Under the pieces are notes generated by a model. The model had not been told where the DNA came from. It saw only the letters and a list, made by a program, of their open reading frames with translations, and searched no databases. 64,000 nucleotides of DNA, taken from positions 115,148 to 179,147 of the forward strand of contig CAWHOR010000003.1 in NCBI GenBank assembly GCA_963830845.1, in the 5' to 3' direction. The translations under genes and the position numbers were made by a program. This DNA comes from Lacibacter sp963830845. Lineage in GTDB: Bacteria; Bacteroidota; Bacteroidia; Chitinophagales; Chitinophagaceae. Below, in pieces: positions 52,397 through 61,474 of the stretch; position 1 is the first letter of the stretch; each line of letters begins with the position of its first letter.

Positions 52397-53860
52397 ATGG
52401 ATTTTATTAAGAAAAATCAGTACAGTTTATCATGGTATCTGGGTACATTTTCTGCTGCAAGCGTTTATGTATTTAATCCATTCGCACTTGATGCAACCGC
52501 CAACAAAGCCGTGGCTGTTGCAGTACTTATGATTTGCTGGTGGATTACTGAAGCTTTACCAATGCCTGCTGTTGCACTTATCCCACTCGTGCTTTTACCG
52601 CTGCTGAACATCAGTACTATGGAAGAGGTAACCAAGGCCTACAGCAATCCGGTGATCTTTCTATTCATGGGTGGATTCATGATCGGGCTTGCCATTGAAA
52701 AATGGAATCTGCATAAACGGATTGCCTTACGCATTGTACAAAAAACAGGAACCAGCGGTAACCGCATCATTCTCGGTTTTATTATTGCCACCGCATTCTT
52801 AAGTATGTGGCTGAGTAATACCGCTACAACCATGATGATGTTTCCCATTGCATTAAGTGTAATTGCCGTAATGAAAGAGCATCAACAGGAAGGCACCAGT
52901 CTTCCGAACTTTTCATTGGCATTGATGCTGGTGGTTGCATACGCCAGTAATATCGGCGGTATATCAACCATCATTGGCACGCCGCCAAATGTTGCCTTTG
53001 TTGCGTTTATTGAAAAGAAATACAATTACGATATCCAGTTTATTGATTGGTTGATGGTATGTACTCCCATTGCTATTCTATTACTCATTGCGTTGTATGT
53101 TGTATTAGTGAAATGGATGTTCCCCAGCCGTATCAGCAACAGTACGCATGCCAATCAATACATCAGCGACGAGATCAAAGCGTTGGGAAAAATGTCGGTT
53201 GCTGAAAAAAGAGTGCTTGTTATTTTTATTGGTACAGCGTTGTTGTGGATCACAAAAGACTTATTGAATCAATTGGGATGGTTCAAATTGAATGACAGTA
53301 TGATCGCACTAATCGGTGCGTTATTTTTATTTGCTACACCTGCCGGTAAAAAAGCAGATGATAAAATATCCATGTTACTAACGTGGAGCGATACCTCAAA
53401 AATGGCCTGGGGCATTTTGTTATTGTTTGGCGGTGGAATTGCATTGGCCAATTCATTAGAGCAAGTAGGTGTAATGGCACAGGTGGGCAAATGGCTGGCC
53501 GGTTTCAGTAACATGCACGGATTAGTATTGGTGTTACTCATTGTTGTGATCTGCATTTTCTTAAGTGAAGTGATGAGCAATGTGGCGCAGGTAATTGTAT
53601 TGGCACCGGTGCTCGCCTCCTTAGCCGATGCATTGCAACTTGATCCGCTCCTGCTCGGTATACCGATGACGCTTGCTGCCAGTGCTGCCTCCATGATGCC
53701 GATGGGCACACCACCGAATGCGATTGTGTTCAGCAGTGGTCATATCAAATTAAAAGACATGATGAAAGTGGGGTTGGTGATGAACATCGTAAGCATTATT
53801 TTGATTACGTTGTTTTGTTGGTATGTGTTGCCGTTGGTGATGGGGGTGTTGACGAAATAG
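52397..53860 (+). CDS. DASS-family anion/dicarboxylate:sodium symporter (SLC13)
   Basis: 487 aa with about twelve membrane helices. The duplicated SNT-type motifs are visible: MWLSNTATTMMMFPIA with IIGTPPNVAFVAF in the first half, and SEVMSNVAQVIVLAPVLA with MPMGTPPNAIVFSSG in the second. These bind Na+ and the carboxylate. Likely imports C4-dicarboxylates such as succinate or malate; substrate not decided by sequence. The gene lies 30 bases downstream of the glycosylase and may share its transcript. Confidence 0.92.
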   Translation: MDFIKKNQYSLSWYLGTFSAASVYVFNPFALDATANKAVAVAVLMICWWITEALPMPAVALIPLVLLPLLNISTMEEVTKAYSNPVIFLFMGGFMIGLAIEKWNLHKRIALRIVQKTGTSGNRIILGFIIATAFLSMWLSNTATTMMMFPIALSVIAVMKEHQQEGTSLPNFSLALMLVVAYASNIGGISTIIGTPPNVAFVAFIEKKYNYDIQFIDWLMVCTPIAILLLIALYVVLVKWMFPSRISNSTHANQYISDEIKALGKMSVAEKRVLVIFIGTALLWITKDLLNQLGWFKLNDSMIALIGALFLFATPAGKKADDKISMLLTWSDTSKMAWGILLLFGGGIALANSLEQVGVMAQVGKWLAGFSNMHGLVLVLLIVVICIFLSEVMSNVAQVIVLAPVLASLADALQLDPLLLGIPMTLAASAASMMPMGTPPNAIVFSSGHIKLKDMMKVGLVMNIVSIILITLFCWYVLPLVMGVLTK

Positions 53861-54009
53861 AAATATCACCTAGTCATTCTGCAGGGAAGCGATCTAACCT
53901 GCCGTGATTGATTACAGCCCCCACTCCTAACACTGAACAATGTCTTCCACAACCACACACCGCATTGTGTTCCTCCCGTATATTTATACATACCATTTAA
54001 CTACTGCAT

Positions 54010-55641
54010 ATGAAACGTAGAGATTTTCTCCGCAACAGTACATTGGCCGGTGCCACAACTTTCGTAGCTGCCGCCTGTACTACCAATTCAAATGAAACGA
54101 AAACAACCACCGAACCAGCAGCAGCTGATGATGTGTTTGAATTGAACGAACTCACAATCGATGAACTGCAACAAAAAATGGCGGAGGGAATATACTCAAG
54201 TGAACAACTCACCAATTTATACCTGCAACGTATTGCGGCCATTGATAAAAGCGGACCAACGCTCAACTCCGTAATTGAACTGAACCCGGATGCAGTAACG
54301 ATTGCCAAACAAATGGATGCGGAACGTAAAGCAGGTAAACTGCGTGGGCCATTGCATGGTATTCCGGTATTGATCAAAGACAATATTGATACGGCGGATA
54401 AAATGATGACAACAGCTGGTTCGCTTGCATTGGCCGGACATATTGCAACAAAGGATGCATTTATTGTTACAAAGTTGCGTGATGCAGGTGCGGTGTTGCT
54501 GGGCAAAACAAATTTATCGGAGTGGGCAAATTTCAGATCCACCAAATCCTGTTCGGGCTGGAGCAGTCGTGGTGGACAAACAAAAATGCCTTACATCCTC
54601 GATCATAATCCATGTGGTTCCAGTTCGGGATCGGGTGTGGCGGTGGCAGCAAATTTATGTGCAGTGGCAGTGGGTACTGAAACAGATGGTTCGGTTACCT
54701 GTCCTGCGTCGGTAAACGGAACGGTAGGTATTAAACCAACAGTTGGTCTATTGAGCCGCAGCGGAATTATTCCCATTTCTGCAACGCAGGATACGGCTGG
54801 TCCGCTGGCACGCACGGTGAAAGATGCAGCGATTTTATTGGGAGCAATGACAGGTGTGGATACAAATGATGCCATCACAAAAGAAAGCGAAGGAAAAGCA
54901 CTAACAGATTACACCAAGTTTCTGGATGCAACTGCATTGAAAGGGAAACGACTGGGTGTAGAGAAGAAGAAATATGAAAATCAGTTTTTAAATCGGTTGC
55001 AGGAGAATGCCATTGCACTCATGAAACAACAGGGTGCGGAAATCATTGAACTGGAATACTTAGATAAACTGAATGCATTGGGTGGTGCTGAATATGAATT
55101 GATGAAGTTTGAATTTAAAGATGGATTGAATAAGTACTTGTCAACAGCTAATGCCAATGTAAAAACCATTGCCGATGTAATTGCTTTCAACAAAACAAAT
55201 GAAGACAAAGTAATGCCCAGCTTTAAACAGGAAACAATGGTAATGAGTGAAGCAAAAGCCGGGCTCGACAGTAAGGAATACAAAGAAGCGTTTGAGAAAA
55301 GTCATGTCGGATCGAAGAAGATCATTGATGCAGTATTGCAGGAAAACAAACTCGATGCATTGTTTGGTTTAACCATGGGGCCTGCCTGCAGCATTGATAC
55401 CATTTACGGCGATCGCTGGGGCGATGTGTTTCTTACATCACCTGCGGCCATGAGTGGTTACCCGCACATCAGCGTACCATGTGGCATGGTGTATGCATTG
55501 CCTGTTGGTCTTTCGTTTTTCAGCACGGCTTATAAAGAAGGCGAATTGATTGGGTTGGCATATGCGTTTGAACAGGCGGGCAAGCATCGGCAAAAGCCGG
55601 CGTTTAAGAAAGCGTTTTTGGATGAACTTCCCAAAGCATAA
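54010..55641 (+). CDS. Exported amidase (amidase-signature family) with Tat-type signal
   Basis: 543 aa. N-terminus MKRRDFLRNSTLAGATTFVA with RR-x-F-L, then AAC giving a lipoprotein Cys at 23, so probably Tat-exported and lipid-anchored. The amidase-signature Ser-cis-Ser-Lys triad is present: Lys in GIPVLIKDNIDTAD, the Gly/Ser-rich CGSSSGSGVAVAAN, and TETDGSVTCPASVNG. Similar to exported peptide-type amidases rather than GatA, which is cytosolic. Substrate not known. Confidence 0.92.
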   Translation: MKRRDFLRNSTLAGATTFVAAACTTNSNETKTTTEPAAADDVFELNELTIDELQQKMAEGIYSSEQLTNLYLQRIAAIDKSGPTLNSVIELNPDAVTIAKQMDAERKAGKLRGPLHGIPVLIKDNIDTADKMMTTAGSLALAGHIATKDAFIVTKLRDAGAVLLGKTNLSEWANFRSTKSCSGWSSRGGQTKMPYILDHNPCGSSSGSGVAVAANLCAVAVGTETDGSVTCPASVNGTVGIKPTVGLLSRSGIIPISATQDTAGPLARTVKDAAILLGAMTGVDTNDAITKESEGKALTDYTKFLDATALKGKRLGVEKKKYENQFLNRLQENAIALMKQQGAEIIELEYLDKLNALGGAEYELMKFEFKDGLNKYLSTANANVKTIADVIAFNKTNEDKVMPSFKQETMVMSEAKAGLDSKEYKEAFEKSHVGSKKIIDAVLQENKLDALFGLTMGPACSIDTIYGDRWGDVFLTSPAAMSGYPHISVPCGMVYALPVGLSFFSTAYKEGELIGLAYAFEQAGKHRQKPAFKKAFLDELPKA

Positions 55642-55784
55642 ATGATTTTGCAACGTTGCTTGATGCAACAATCGTAGAATTCTATTTTTAAAAATATTTT
55701 TCAAGTCTGTAAGTTTTTGTTCCCATTTCGCAACCTATGCTGTAGAAAGTCTAACTTTTACGGGTTAGAAAGAACAAGAATAGC

Positions 55785-56255
55785 ATGGAGCAGGCATTTC
55801 TAAAAGACATTCAGCAGCATCAAAACATCATTTACAAGGTTTGCAACCTGTACCGTGATCGTCGTGAAGATCAGGAAGACCTGTTTCAGGAGATCGTGTA
55901 TCAACTTTGGAAAGCTTACCCCGGCTTTAAAGGCGAATCGAAACTAAGTACATGGATGTATCGTATTGCGTTGAACACAGCTATTGCAGCCTATCGCAAA
56001 TCCAGGATCGAAATTACCTATCCCGAAGAACTGCCTGACCATGTGCCTTACGCCGCAGATGCAAACAGCTCAGAAAATGAACAACTGTTGTTTCGTGCAC
56101 TTCGCACCTTAACAGATGCTGAGAAAGCAGTGATCTCACTTTACCTCGAAGATTACAGTTACCAGGAAATTGCTGCCATCACCGGATTAACGGAAAGCAA
56201 TGTAGGGGTACGATTGAATCGTATTAAAACAAAATTAAAAGAACGCTTAAACTAA
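55785..56255 (+). CDS. ECF-type RNA polymerase sigma factor
   Basis: 156 aa. Region 2 (QEDLFQEIVYQLWKAYPGF, then STWMYRIALNTAIAAYRKSR) and region 4 (LEDYSYQEIAAITGLTESNVGVRLNRIKTKL). Starts at ATG 55785, with an inverted repeat TCTAAC-N8-GTTAGA at 55750-55769 upstream that could be an autoregulatory site. The next gene begins five bases after the stop and is probably its regulator. Confidence 0.93.
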   Translation: MEQAFLKDIQQHQNIIYKVCNLYRDRREDQEDLFQEIVYQLWKAYPGFKGESKLSTWMYRIALNTAIAAYRKSRIEITYPEELPDHVPYAADANSSENEQLLFRALRTLTDAEKAVISLYLEDYSYQEIAAITGLTESNVGVRLNRIKTKLKERLN

Positions 56256-56259
56256 ATTT

Positions 56260-56811
56260 ATGGAACTGAATGAATTAAAATCGGGCTGGCAAAAAGCCGG
56301 CAGCAATTACAAAACAGAAGCTGATCTGAAACGCATGACCAAACTCAATCAACATCCAACGCTGAAACGTATTCGCACCAAGCTGATTATTGAAACAATT
56401 CTGCTTTCGTTTTTCTTAGTTGTGTATTACGATTGGTTTGACGGTGATCAAAAACCGTTGTACGCCAACCTGCTGCTGTTTACCGGCGCACTCTTGTATA
56501 TTTTGAATGATGTGATCGGCTATATCTCATTGGCAAAACCGGTGATGAAAGAAAACCTGCGATCATCTGTTCAGCATTTGTTAAGCAAGTTGAAACGATT
56601 GTCAATGCTGTCGCTTCTTGTTTCGTTTTTATACAGTGTTTGTTTGCTTGCCTTTTTTCTATCGGTCATTACATTCACCAAAGAGAAGAGTTTTATTCTG
56701 CTGGGGATGATCCTTGTACTGACACAGGTAACACATATATCTTATAAACTGTGGCGCAACTGGATCGTAAAACTGGAATTGCAGGTAACTGATTTTTCGA
56801 AAGAAGACTAA
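56260..56811 (+). CDS. Membrane protein paired with the ECF sigma factor, possible anti-sigma
   Basis: 183 aa: a soluble N-terminus (MELNELKSGWQKAGSNYKTE) of ~50 residues followed by four hydrophobic helices (TILLSFFLVVYYDWF, LLLFTGALLYILNDVIGYI, LSLLVSFLYSVCLLAFFLSVI, FILLGMILVLTQVTHI). The operon position five bases after an ECF sigma gene suggests an anti-sigma factor, as in similar Bacteroidota pairs. No zinc-binding ZAS motif is visible, so this is inference. Confidence 0.78.
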   Translation: MELNELKSGWQKAGSNYKTEADLKRMTKLNQHPTLKRIRTKLIIETILLSFFLVVYYDWFDGDQKPLYANLLLFTGALLYILNDVIGYISLAKPVMKENLRSSVQHLLSKLKRLSMLSLLVSFLYSVCLLAFFLSVITFTKEKSFILLGMILVLTQVTHISYKLWRNWIVKLELQVTDFSKED

Positions 56812-56852
56812 TGGCTTCTCAACTATCCTTTTCACATTATTTGTAAAAAAGT

Positions 56853-56878
56853 AAGCCCCGACAGTATTGTCGGGGCTT
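56853..56878. terminator. Hairpin/terminator after the ECF operon
   Basis: AAGCCCCGACA / TGTCGGGGCTT, an 11-base perfect stem. The T run is better on the minus strand (ACTTTTTTAC), so it may act in either direction. Confidence 0.65.
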
Positions 56879-57399
56879 TAATGACTTCAATGCTTTTTGG
56901 TCTTGTCCGTGTTATCCTTTTCGCAGGGTACAGAAGTCATTTGGTTTTCATAGAGCCGTCATTTAAAACGGGCGGTTATTGGATGTTGGTTTTCAATGCT
57001 GCTTTACAGCAGGGTTTGGATTTGGATTTTCGTTCTTGGGTTTGGATTTTTCGGTCTTTCTATTGGATATCGTTTTCTGTTTCGATGATGTAAAACTACA
57101 CCTGCCAAACGCATACCCCAATTATTTTGGCATTCCATTTTCAAAAACAAACAGCAGCATGCACTGGTACTAAGTAGCTGTACTTAGTGGTTGTGTAAAG
57201 AAAGTACACGTGTTAAAAACAACGACAGCAGCAAGATTAGATTATACTACAAACGGATGAAAACAGTTCGACGGACAATCAAAATCCGGCAGTCAATTTG
57301 CGAGATGGAGGTTATTGTAACAAATTATTTCATTTATTTCAGGACAACTAAAATCCGGGGCCCTTGCTTCTTCGTAAATGGGTTTCTAAACTCACACGT
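56879..57399. other. Intergenic region, 521 bases, no gene recognised
   Basis: Short frames on both strands show no domain or plausible composition. 57010-57060 is rich in TTTGGATTT-type runs, likely low-complexity. No promoter match or repeat of the other families was found before the DUF4394 gene. Confidence 0.4.
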
Positions 57400-58926
57400 A
57401 TGAAGAAAACAACTCAACTCGTTTCACTCGTTGCAATGCTCTGTTCCGTTCTTATAGTTAGCTGCAGCAAGATCAAAGACGGGAATAAAAATGGCAAGGG
57501 GCCCAAGATCGAATTTTACGCATTGATCAACAGCAATACACTTGCAAAGTATGATGCCTCCAAGCCCGACAACATGATTTCCAGTGTATCACTTACAGGA
57601 ATGCAATCGGCAGAAACAATGCTTGCGATCGATTTTCGTCCTGCTACCGGGCAATTATATGGTATTGGCAGCAGCAGCCGTATTTATGTGATCAATACAA
57701 CAAGTGGTGAAGCAAGAGCCATTGGTGACGCAGCTTTCACACCGGCATTGACTGGCAATGTGGCTGCATTCGATTTTAATCCAACAGTTGACCGTATCCG
57801 CTTGATCTCAACAGGTGGGCAAAATCTTCGTCTCAATCCTGAAACAGGAACCGTTGCTTTCATTGATGGAGCATTGAATATCAGCGGCACTGCAAATGCA
57901 AATATTTCTTCAGCAGCCTATACTGAAAATAAAGCAGGAGCTTCTGCAACTGTGTTATTTGATATTGATGTAAACAATGATATTCTCTACAAACAAGACC
58001 CTCCGAATGCAGGAGGCTTAATGGCCGTTGGTAACCTTGGTATTGATTTGTCCGGAACAGGTGAGTTCGATATTGCAGCAACAGAAAATATCGGCTTGGC
58101 TGTATACAACAGTGGTAGTTCACCTTCTGTTTTCACTATTGATTTGTCAACCGGTAAAGCAACCAATGTTGGCATGCTTGGTGGTGCAGCAAGTGTAAGA
58201 GGAATCGCTATTCCCACACTTCCCGTAGCTTATGCTGTACAAAATGGAAACAGTCTGCTCATTTTCAACCCTGATGCGCCTGTTCCGGTGAGCAAACCGA
58301 TCACTGGTACAGCAACCGGTGAATTGATTGTTGGGATTGATTTTCGTCCTGTAAACGGACAGTTGTATGCGTTGGGCAGCCAAAGCAATTTGTATACGAT
58401 CAACACATCAAACGGTGCAGCAGCAAAAGTAGGAACGCAGTTTTCGACACTGCTTACAGGATCAGCTTTTGGTTTTGACTTTAACCCAACAGTTGACCGT
58501 ATTCGGATAGTAAGTAATCTTGGGTTAAATCTAAGAGTACATCCTGTAACCGGAGTTGTTGCGTTTGTTGACGGAAGCATCATTGAAAGTGCATCAGTAA
58601 GTGGTGCAGCTTATACAAATAATTTTGCAGGCGCAACTGCTACTGTATTGTTTGATATTGATCCGGCAGCTGATAAATTATACAAACAGGATCCGCCGAA
58701 TAGTGGAACACTGGTTGCCATTGGAGATCTTGGTTTAAATGCAACAGCTGTTGGTGGTTTTGATATTGGCGGTACCAGCGGAAATGCGTGGGCTGTTTTA
58801 ACTGTTGATGGAAAAACACGTATTCATAAAATCAATTTAAGTAACGGATCAGCTTCTCCTTCACCGGCTAATTTTGAATTCACCGGCGGAGCAATTACCG
58901 CTTTTACAATCGGTTTAGGATTTTAA
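57400..58926 (+). CDS. Lipoprotein with two DUF4394 beta-propeller-like domains
   Basis: 508 aa from ATG 57400. Signal peptide with Cys22 in IVSCSK as lipobox. Two DUF4394 domains of about 235 residues each. Matching blocks are AIDFRPATGQLYGIG / GIDFRPVNGQLYALG, FDFNPTVDRIRLIS / FDFNPTVDRIRIVS, and TVLFDIDVNNDILYKQDPPN / TVLFDIDPAADKLYKQDPPN. An internal duplication is plain. Function unknown; exported, surface or periplasmic. Confidence 0.87.
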   Translation: MKKTTQLVSLVAMLCSVLIVSCSKIKDGNKNGKGPKIEFYALINSNTLAKYDASKPDNMISSVSLTGMQSAETMLAIDFRPATGQLYGIGSSSRIYVINTTSGEARAIGDAAFTPALTGNVAAFDFNPTVDRIRLISTGGQNLRLNPETGTVAFIDGALNISGTANANISSAAYTENKAGASATVLFDIDVNNDILYKQDPPNAGGLMAVGNLGIDLSGTGEFDIAATENIGLAVYNSGSSPSVFTIDLSTGKATNVGMLGGAASVRGIAIPTLPVAYAVQNGNSLLIFNPDAPVPVSKPITGTATGELIVGIDFRPVNGQLYALGSQSNLYTINTSNGAAAKVGTQFSTLLTGSAFGFDFNPTVDRIRIVSNLGLNLRVHPVTGVVAFVDGSIIESASVSGAAYTNNFAGATATVLFDIDPAADKLYKQDPPNSGTLVAIGDLGLNATAVGGFDIGGTSGNAWAVLTVDGKTRIHKINLSNGSASPSPANFEFTGGAITAFTIGLGF

Positions 58927-58953
58927 GCTTGATGGTGAGTAGTTTTTAGTATG

Positions 58954-58978
58954 AGCAGGGCGCAAGCCCTGCTTTTTG
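58954..58978 (+). terminator. Intrinsic terminator of the DUF4394 gene
   Basis: AGCAGGGC / GCCCTGCT stem with TTTTTG. Confidence 0.85.
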
Positions 58979-59053
58979 CTTTCAACCGTAACAAACTGTC
59001 AGGAGCTTTACAAAGGCTGTCTGTTGTATATTCATGCAAGTAATTTTTTAACG

Positions 59054-59332
59054 ATGTCGTCTGCACCTGTTACAACAGAAAAAGTATTGTTTGCATTAAG
59101 CTGCTTTGCCAGTATGTTTTGGACCGGCGTACAATTTGTAAATGTGTATCGTTTCAAACTAACAGGCATTCTTTATGAAATAGTTTCGATACCGATGTTG
59201 CTGATGTTATTTATTCTGCCTATTGTATTAATTATCCAACTCATTCGTCAGAAAGCTGCAGTTCGTACACTTAACTTCATATCGCTAAGCATCCTTTTTG
59301 TAACATTGATTGTATTGATGATGAGCAGCTAA
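59054..59332 (+). CDS. Small membrane protein, 92 aa, unknown function
   Basis: From ATG 59054: MSSAPVTTEKVLFALSCFAS followed by three hydrophobic helices (TGILYEIVSIPMLLMLFILPIVLIIQL and NFISLSILFVTLIVLMM). No family recognised. The 76 bases between the terminator and this ATG carry no consensus promoter. Confidence 0.6.
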   Translation: MSSAPVTTEKVLFALSCFASMFWTGVQFVNVYRFKLTGILYEIVSIPMLLMLFILPIVLIIQLIRQKAAVRTLNFISLSILFVTLIVLMMSS

Positions 59333-59538
59333 CCAGAGAGCAGGAAGCCCGAAAAAAGATCAGAATAATTCCATTAGGCCTTGTAAAATCTATGCAGCTT
59401 TTACTCAAACTGTTCAATAAAAACATGCATGATAAGTTTGCATTTTTTGTAGAAGTGATGCAGCATGACACAGTTGCACCTCAAATGGGTGGAACTTCGC
59501 CTGAAAGAGTATGTGAAAACGAAACTGAATGAAGGAAA
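59333..59538 (+). other. Coding-like remnant, possibly a decayed gene
   Basis: The plus-strand frame through 59344 reads TREQEARKKIRIIPLGLVKS and continues toward FAFFVEVMQHDTVAP; near 59485 the +1 frame continues LKWVELRLKEYVKTKLNEGN to a stop at 59538. The amino-acid composition is protein-like, but no start, promoter or family is evident. It may be a pseudogene tail. Confidence 0.3.
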
Positions 59539-60552
59539 TTAAAACTTTGGACAGTTCAACTTTTTCTTATTTGGATCAACATATTTTTTGATCCAGATGA
59601 GTGAGATTTCCATACCGCCTCTGCGTTGCGAGGCAGCAGTAAGGCGTGATACATTCACATCGTACGAAATACCTAAACGATAATCACCAAACTCCATCCC
59701 TACATAGGGAATCAATGCATCGCCATAACGGAAAAAAGCACCGGCATATACATCAGTAGGGCTTTCAAAATCCTGATTCACCGTAAATCCAACAGCAGCT
59801 CCAAAAATGGTTTCAGTAGCCCCTGCCTGACGTTGATGATTGGCACTTACAAATAAAGTAGTTGCATCCGCAATCGGGAAATAACCGCCACCATGAATCG
59901 TAAAGCGGGGATTCATAATGTAATCGGCTCCCAAAAAACTTACTTTGGGGCGATTGATATGATACACCGAAGCACCGATATAAAAATTATTGTAATCGTT
60001 GGTAGCACCATTGTAAATAACACCTGCATTTACATCTGCATAATTGATATTTAAAAACCCGGTATTAATGCCATTAAGTTCCGCCGTATTGCCTGTAAAA
60101 CCAAGGCTTGTAAGCTCATCTTCAAAATCAAGCTTACCGAAATCCAACCTGCGTTGTGCATAGGAACCGCTAAATCCCACACCGATCTGGTGATAACCAT
60201 CTTCATCAATGCCTTTGTGATAGGCAACTGATCCGGAGAAAAAACTGTTCTTCATGATTCCATCCCCATTCACATCATACATGCCCATTGCACCTACCCC
60301 AAACTGATCAAACTCGGGTATGCGGTTGCCGAGTATTCCCAAATCAACAGAGGCTGTTCCTGTACGGAATGCATTATTGATCGTTGGCCACTGGTTACGG
60401 TAATTACCTGCCACACGTACCTGTCCGTTAAACTTGCCGGTTAAAGCAGGATTTAACGTAAGAGGTGAGGCAAAGAATTGTGAAAAATTAGGATCCTGCG
60501 CATAGGATTGCAACACGATCAGGAGCAGAGATAGTAGTATAAGTTTTCTCAT
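59539..60552 (-). CDS. PorP/SprF family type IX secretion outer membrane protein
   Basis: 337 aa with signal peptide MRKLILLSLLLIVLQSYAQ, then the family opening DPNFSQFFASPLTLNPALTGKFNGQVRVAGNYRNQW in part and a regular beta-barrel to the C-terminus (RLGISYDVNVSRLT). PorP-like proteins attach T9SS cargo or gliding adhesins to the surface, usually paired with a large adhesin gene. No such partner is adjacent here; the gene is alone between the remnant and upp. Confidence 0.92.
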   Translation of the reverse strand: MRKLILLSLLLIVLQSYAQDPNFSQFFASPLTLNPALTGKFNGQVRVAGNYRNQWPTINNAFRTGTASVDLGILGNRIPEFDQFGVGAMGMYDVNGDGIMKNSFFSGSVAYHKGIDEDGYHQIGVGFSGSYAQRRLDFGKLDFEDELTSLGFTGNTAELNGINTGFLNINYADVNAGVIYNGATNDYNNFYIGASVYHINRPKVSFLGADYIMNPRFTIHGGGYFPIADATTLFVSANHQRQAGATETIFGAAVGFTVNQDFESPTDVYAGAFFRYGDALIPYVGMEFGDYRLGISYDVNVSRLTAASQRRGGMEISLIWIKKYVDPNKKKLNCPKF

Positions 60553-60663
60553 CAGAGCAATTGTTATGAAAGACGTTTTTCAGCGTTCAAATGCTGCTTT
60601 CGCTTTGGTTAAGGTATTGGTTTTAAAAAATCGTTTCTACTTGTTCTGTTTTCTTCCGTTTGG

Positions 60664-61314
60664 TTACATCTGCACTTTTGTTCCATAAGCCAGGTCGCCG
60701 GCATCTCCTAAACCGGGCACAATATAACCCTTCGCTGTTAATTCATCGTCAATGGCGCCGCACCAGATCTTTACTTTTGGCTCATTGCGGTGTACATATT
60801 CTATTCCTACAGTACATGCAATGGCACAAACAATATGAATTTCAGCCGGCAATCCCTCAGCCCGCAGGTATTGTACCGTTTTTACCAACGAACTGCCCGT
60901 TGCCAACATGGGATCTGCAACAATCACTACCCTGTTCTCAATAGTAGGGCAACTGATATAATCCAGACTGATTTCAAATGTTCCATCCCGGTGATGTTTC
61001 CGATAAGCTGAGATAAATGCATTATCAGCCCTGTCGAAATAATTCAACAATCCCTGATGTAACGGCAAACCTGCCCTTAAAATTGTGGCCAGCACCGGTT
61101 GATTCTTCAACATTTTTGATGGAGCCGTTCCCAATGGGGTAGTGATCTCCTTTTCTTCCCAGGCCAACTCCTTACTGATCTCGTAAGCAGCAACCTCGCC
61201 AATACGCTCCAGGTTACGGCGAAACCGCATCCGGTCGGTCTGGATTTCGGTATCCCGTAACTCAGCAACCCAGTTGCTTACCAGCGAATGTTCTTTACTT
61301 AAATTGATCACCAT
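60664..61314 (-). CDS. upp: Uracil phosphoribosyltransferase
   Basis: 216 aa from ATG 61314 (MVINLSKEHSLVSNWVAELR). Converts uracil and PRPP to UMP. Conserved blocks: RMRFRRNLERIGEVAAYEIS, PVLATILRAGLPLHQGLLNY, the PRPP-binding loop VVIVADPMLATGSS and the uracil-binding YIVPGLGDAGDLAYG. The frame is open to 61377 but homologues start at MVINLS. A TAGATTTG box at 61410-61403 gives a leader of about 85 bases; no attenuator was seen in it. Confidence 0.94.
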   Translation of the reverse strand: MVINLSKEHSLVSNWVAELRDTEIQTDRMRFRRNLERIGEVAAYEISKELAWEEKEITTPLGTAPSKMLKNQPVLATILRAGLPLHQGLLNYFDRADNAFISAYRKHHRDGTFEISLDYISCPTIENRVVIVADPMLATGSSLVKTVQYLRAEGLPAEIHIVCAIACTVGIEYVHRNEPKVKIWCGAIDDELTAKGYIVPGLGDAGDLAYGTKVQM

Positions 61315-61402
61315 GTGTTGAAAATTTCGATTGATGACAGTGGTTGAAAGATGGTTTCTCCTTGCGTAACGCATCAATCTTGAAGCCGCTATCGTACTTT
61401 TA

Positions 61403-61410
61403 CAAATCTA
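61403..61410 (-). promoter_or_regulatory. -7 box TAGATTTG for upp
   Basis: Perfect TAnnTTTG on the minus strand, between the divergent upp and AnmK-like genes; no good TTG at the expected spacing. Confidence 0.45.
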
Positions 61411-61474
61411 ACAGATAAATTGTGAACAGGATTGCCGGACGAATAAAATCTGCAATCGAAAATTTTTATACGGA

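Noticed and set aside
56881..57173. 70-aa and 64-aa frames after the ECF operon
   Set aside because: Frames consist of Phe/Trp-rich low-complexity sequence from TTTGGATTT runs; unlike real proteins.
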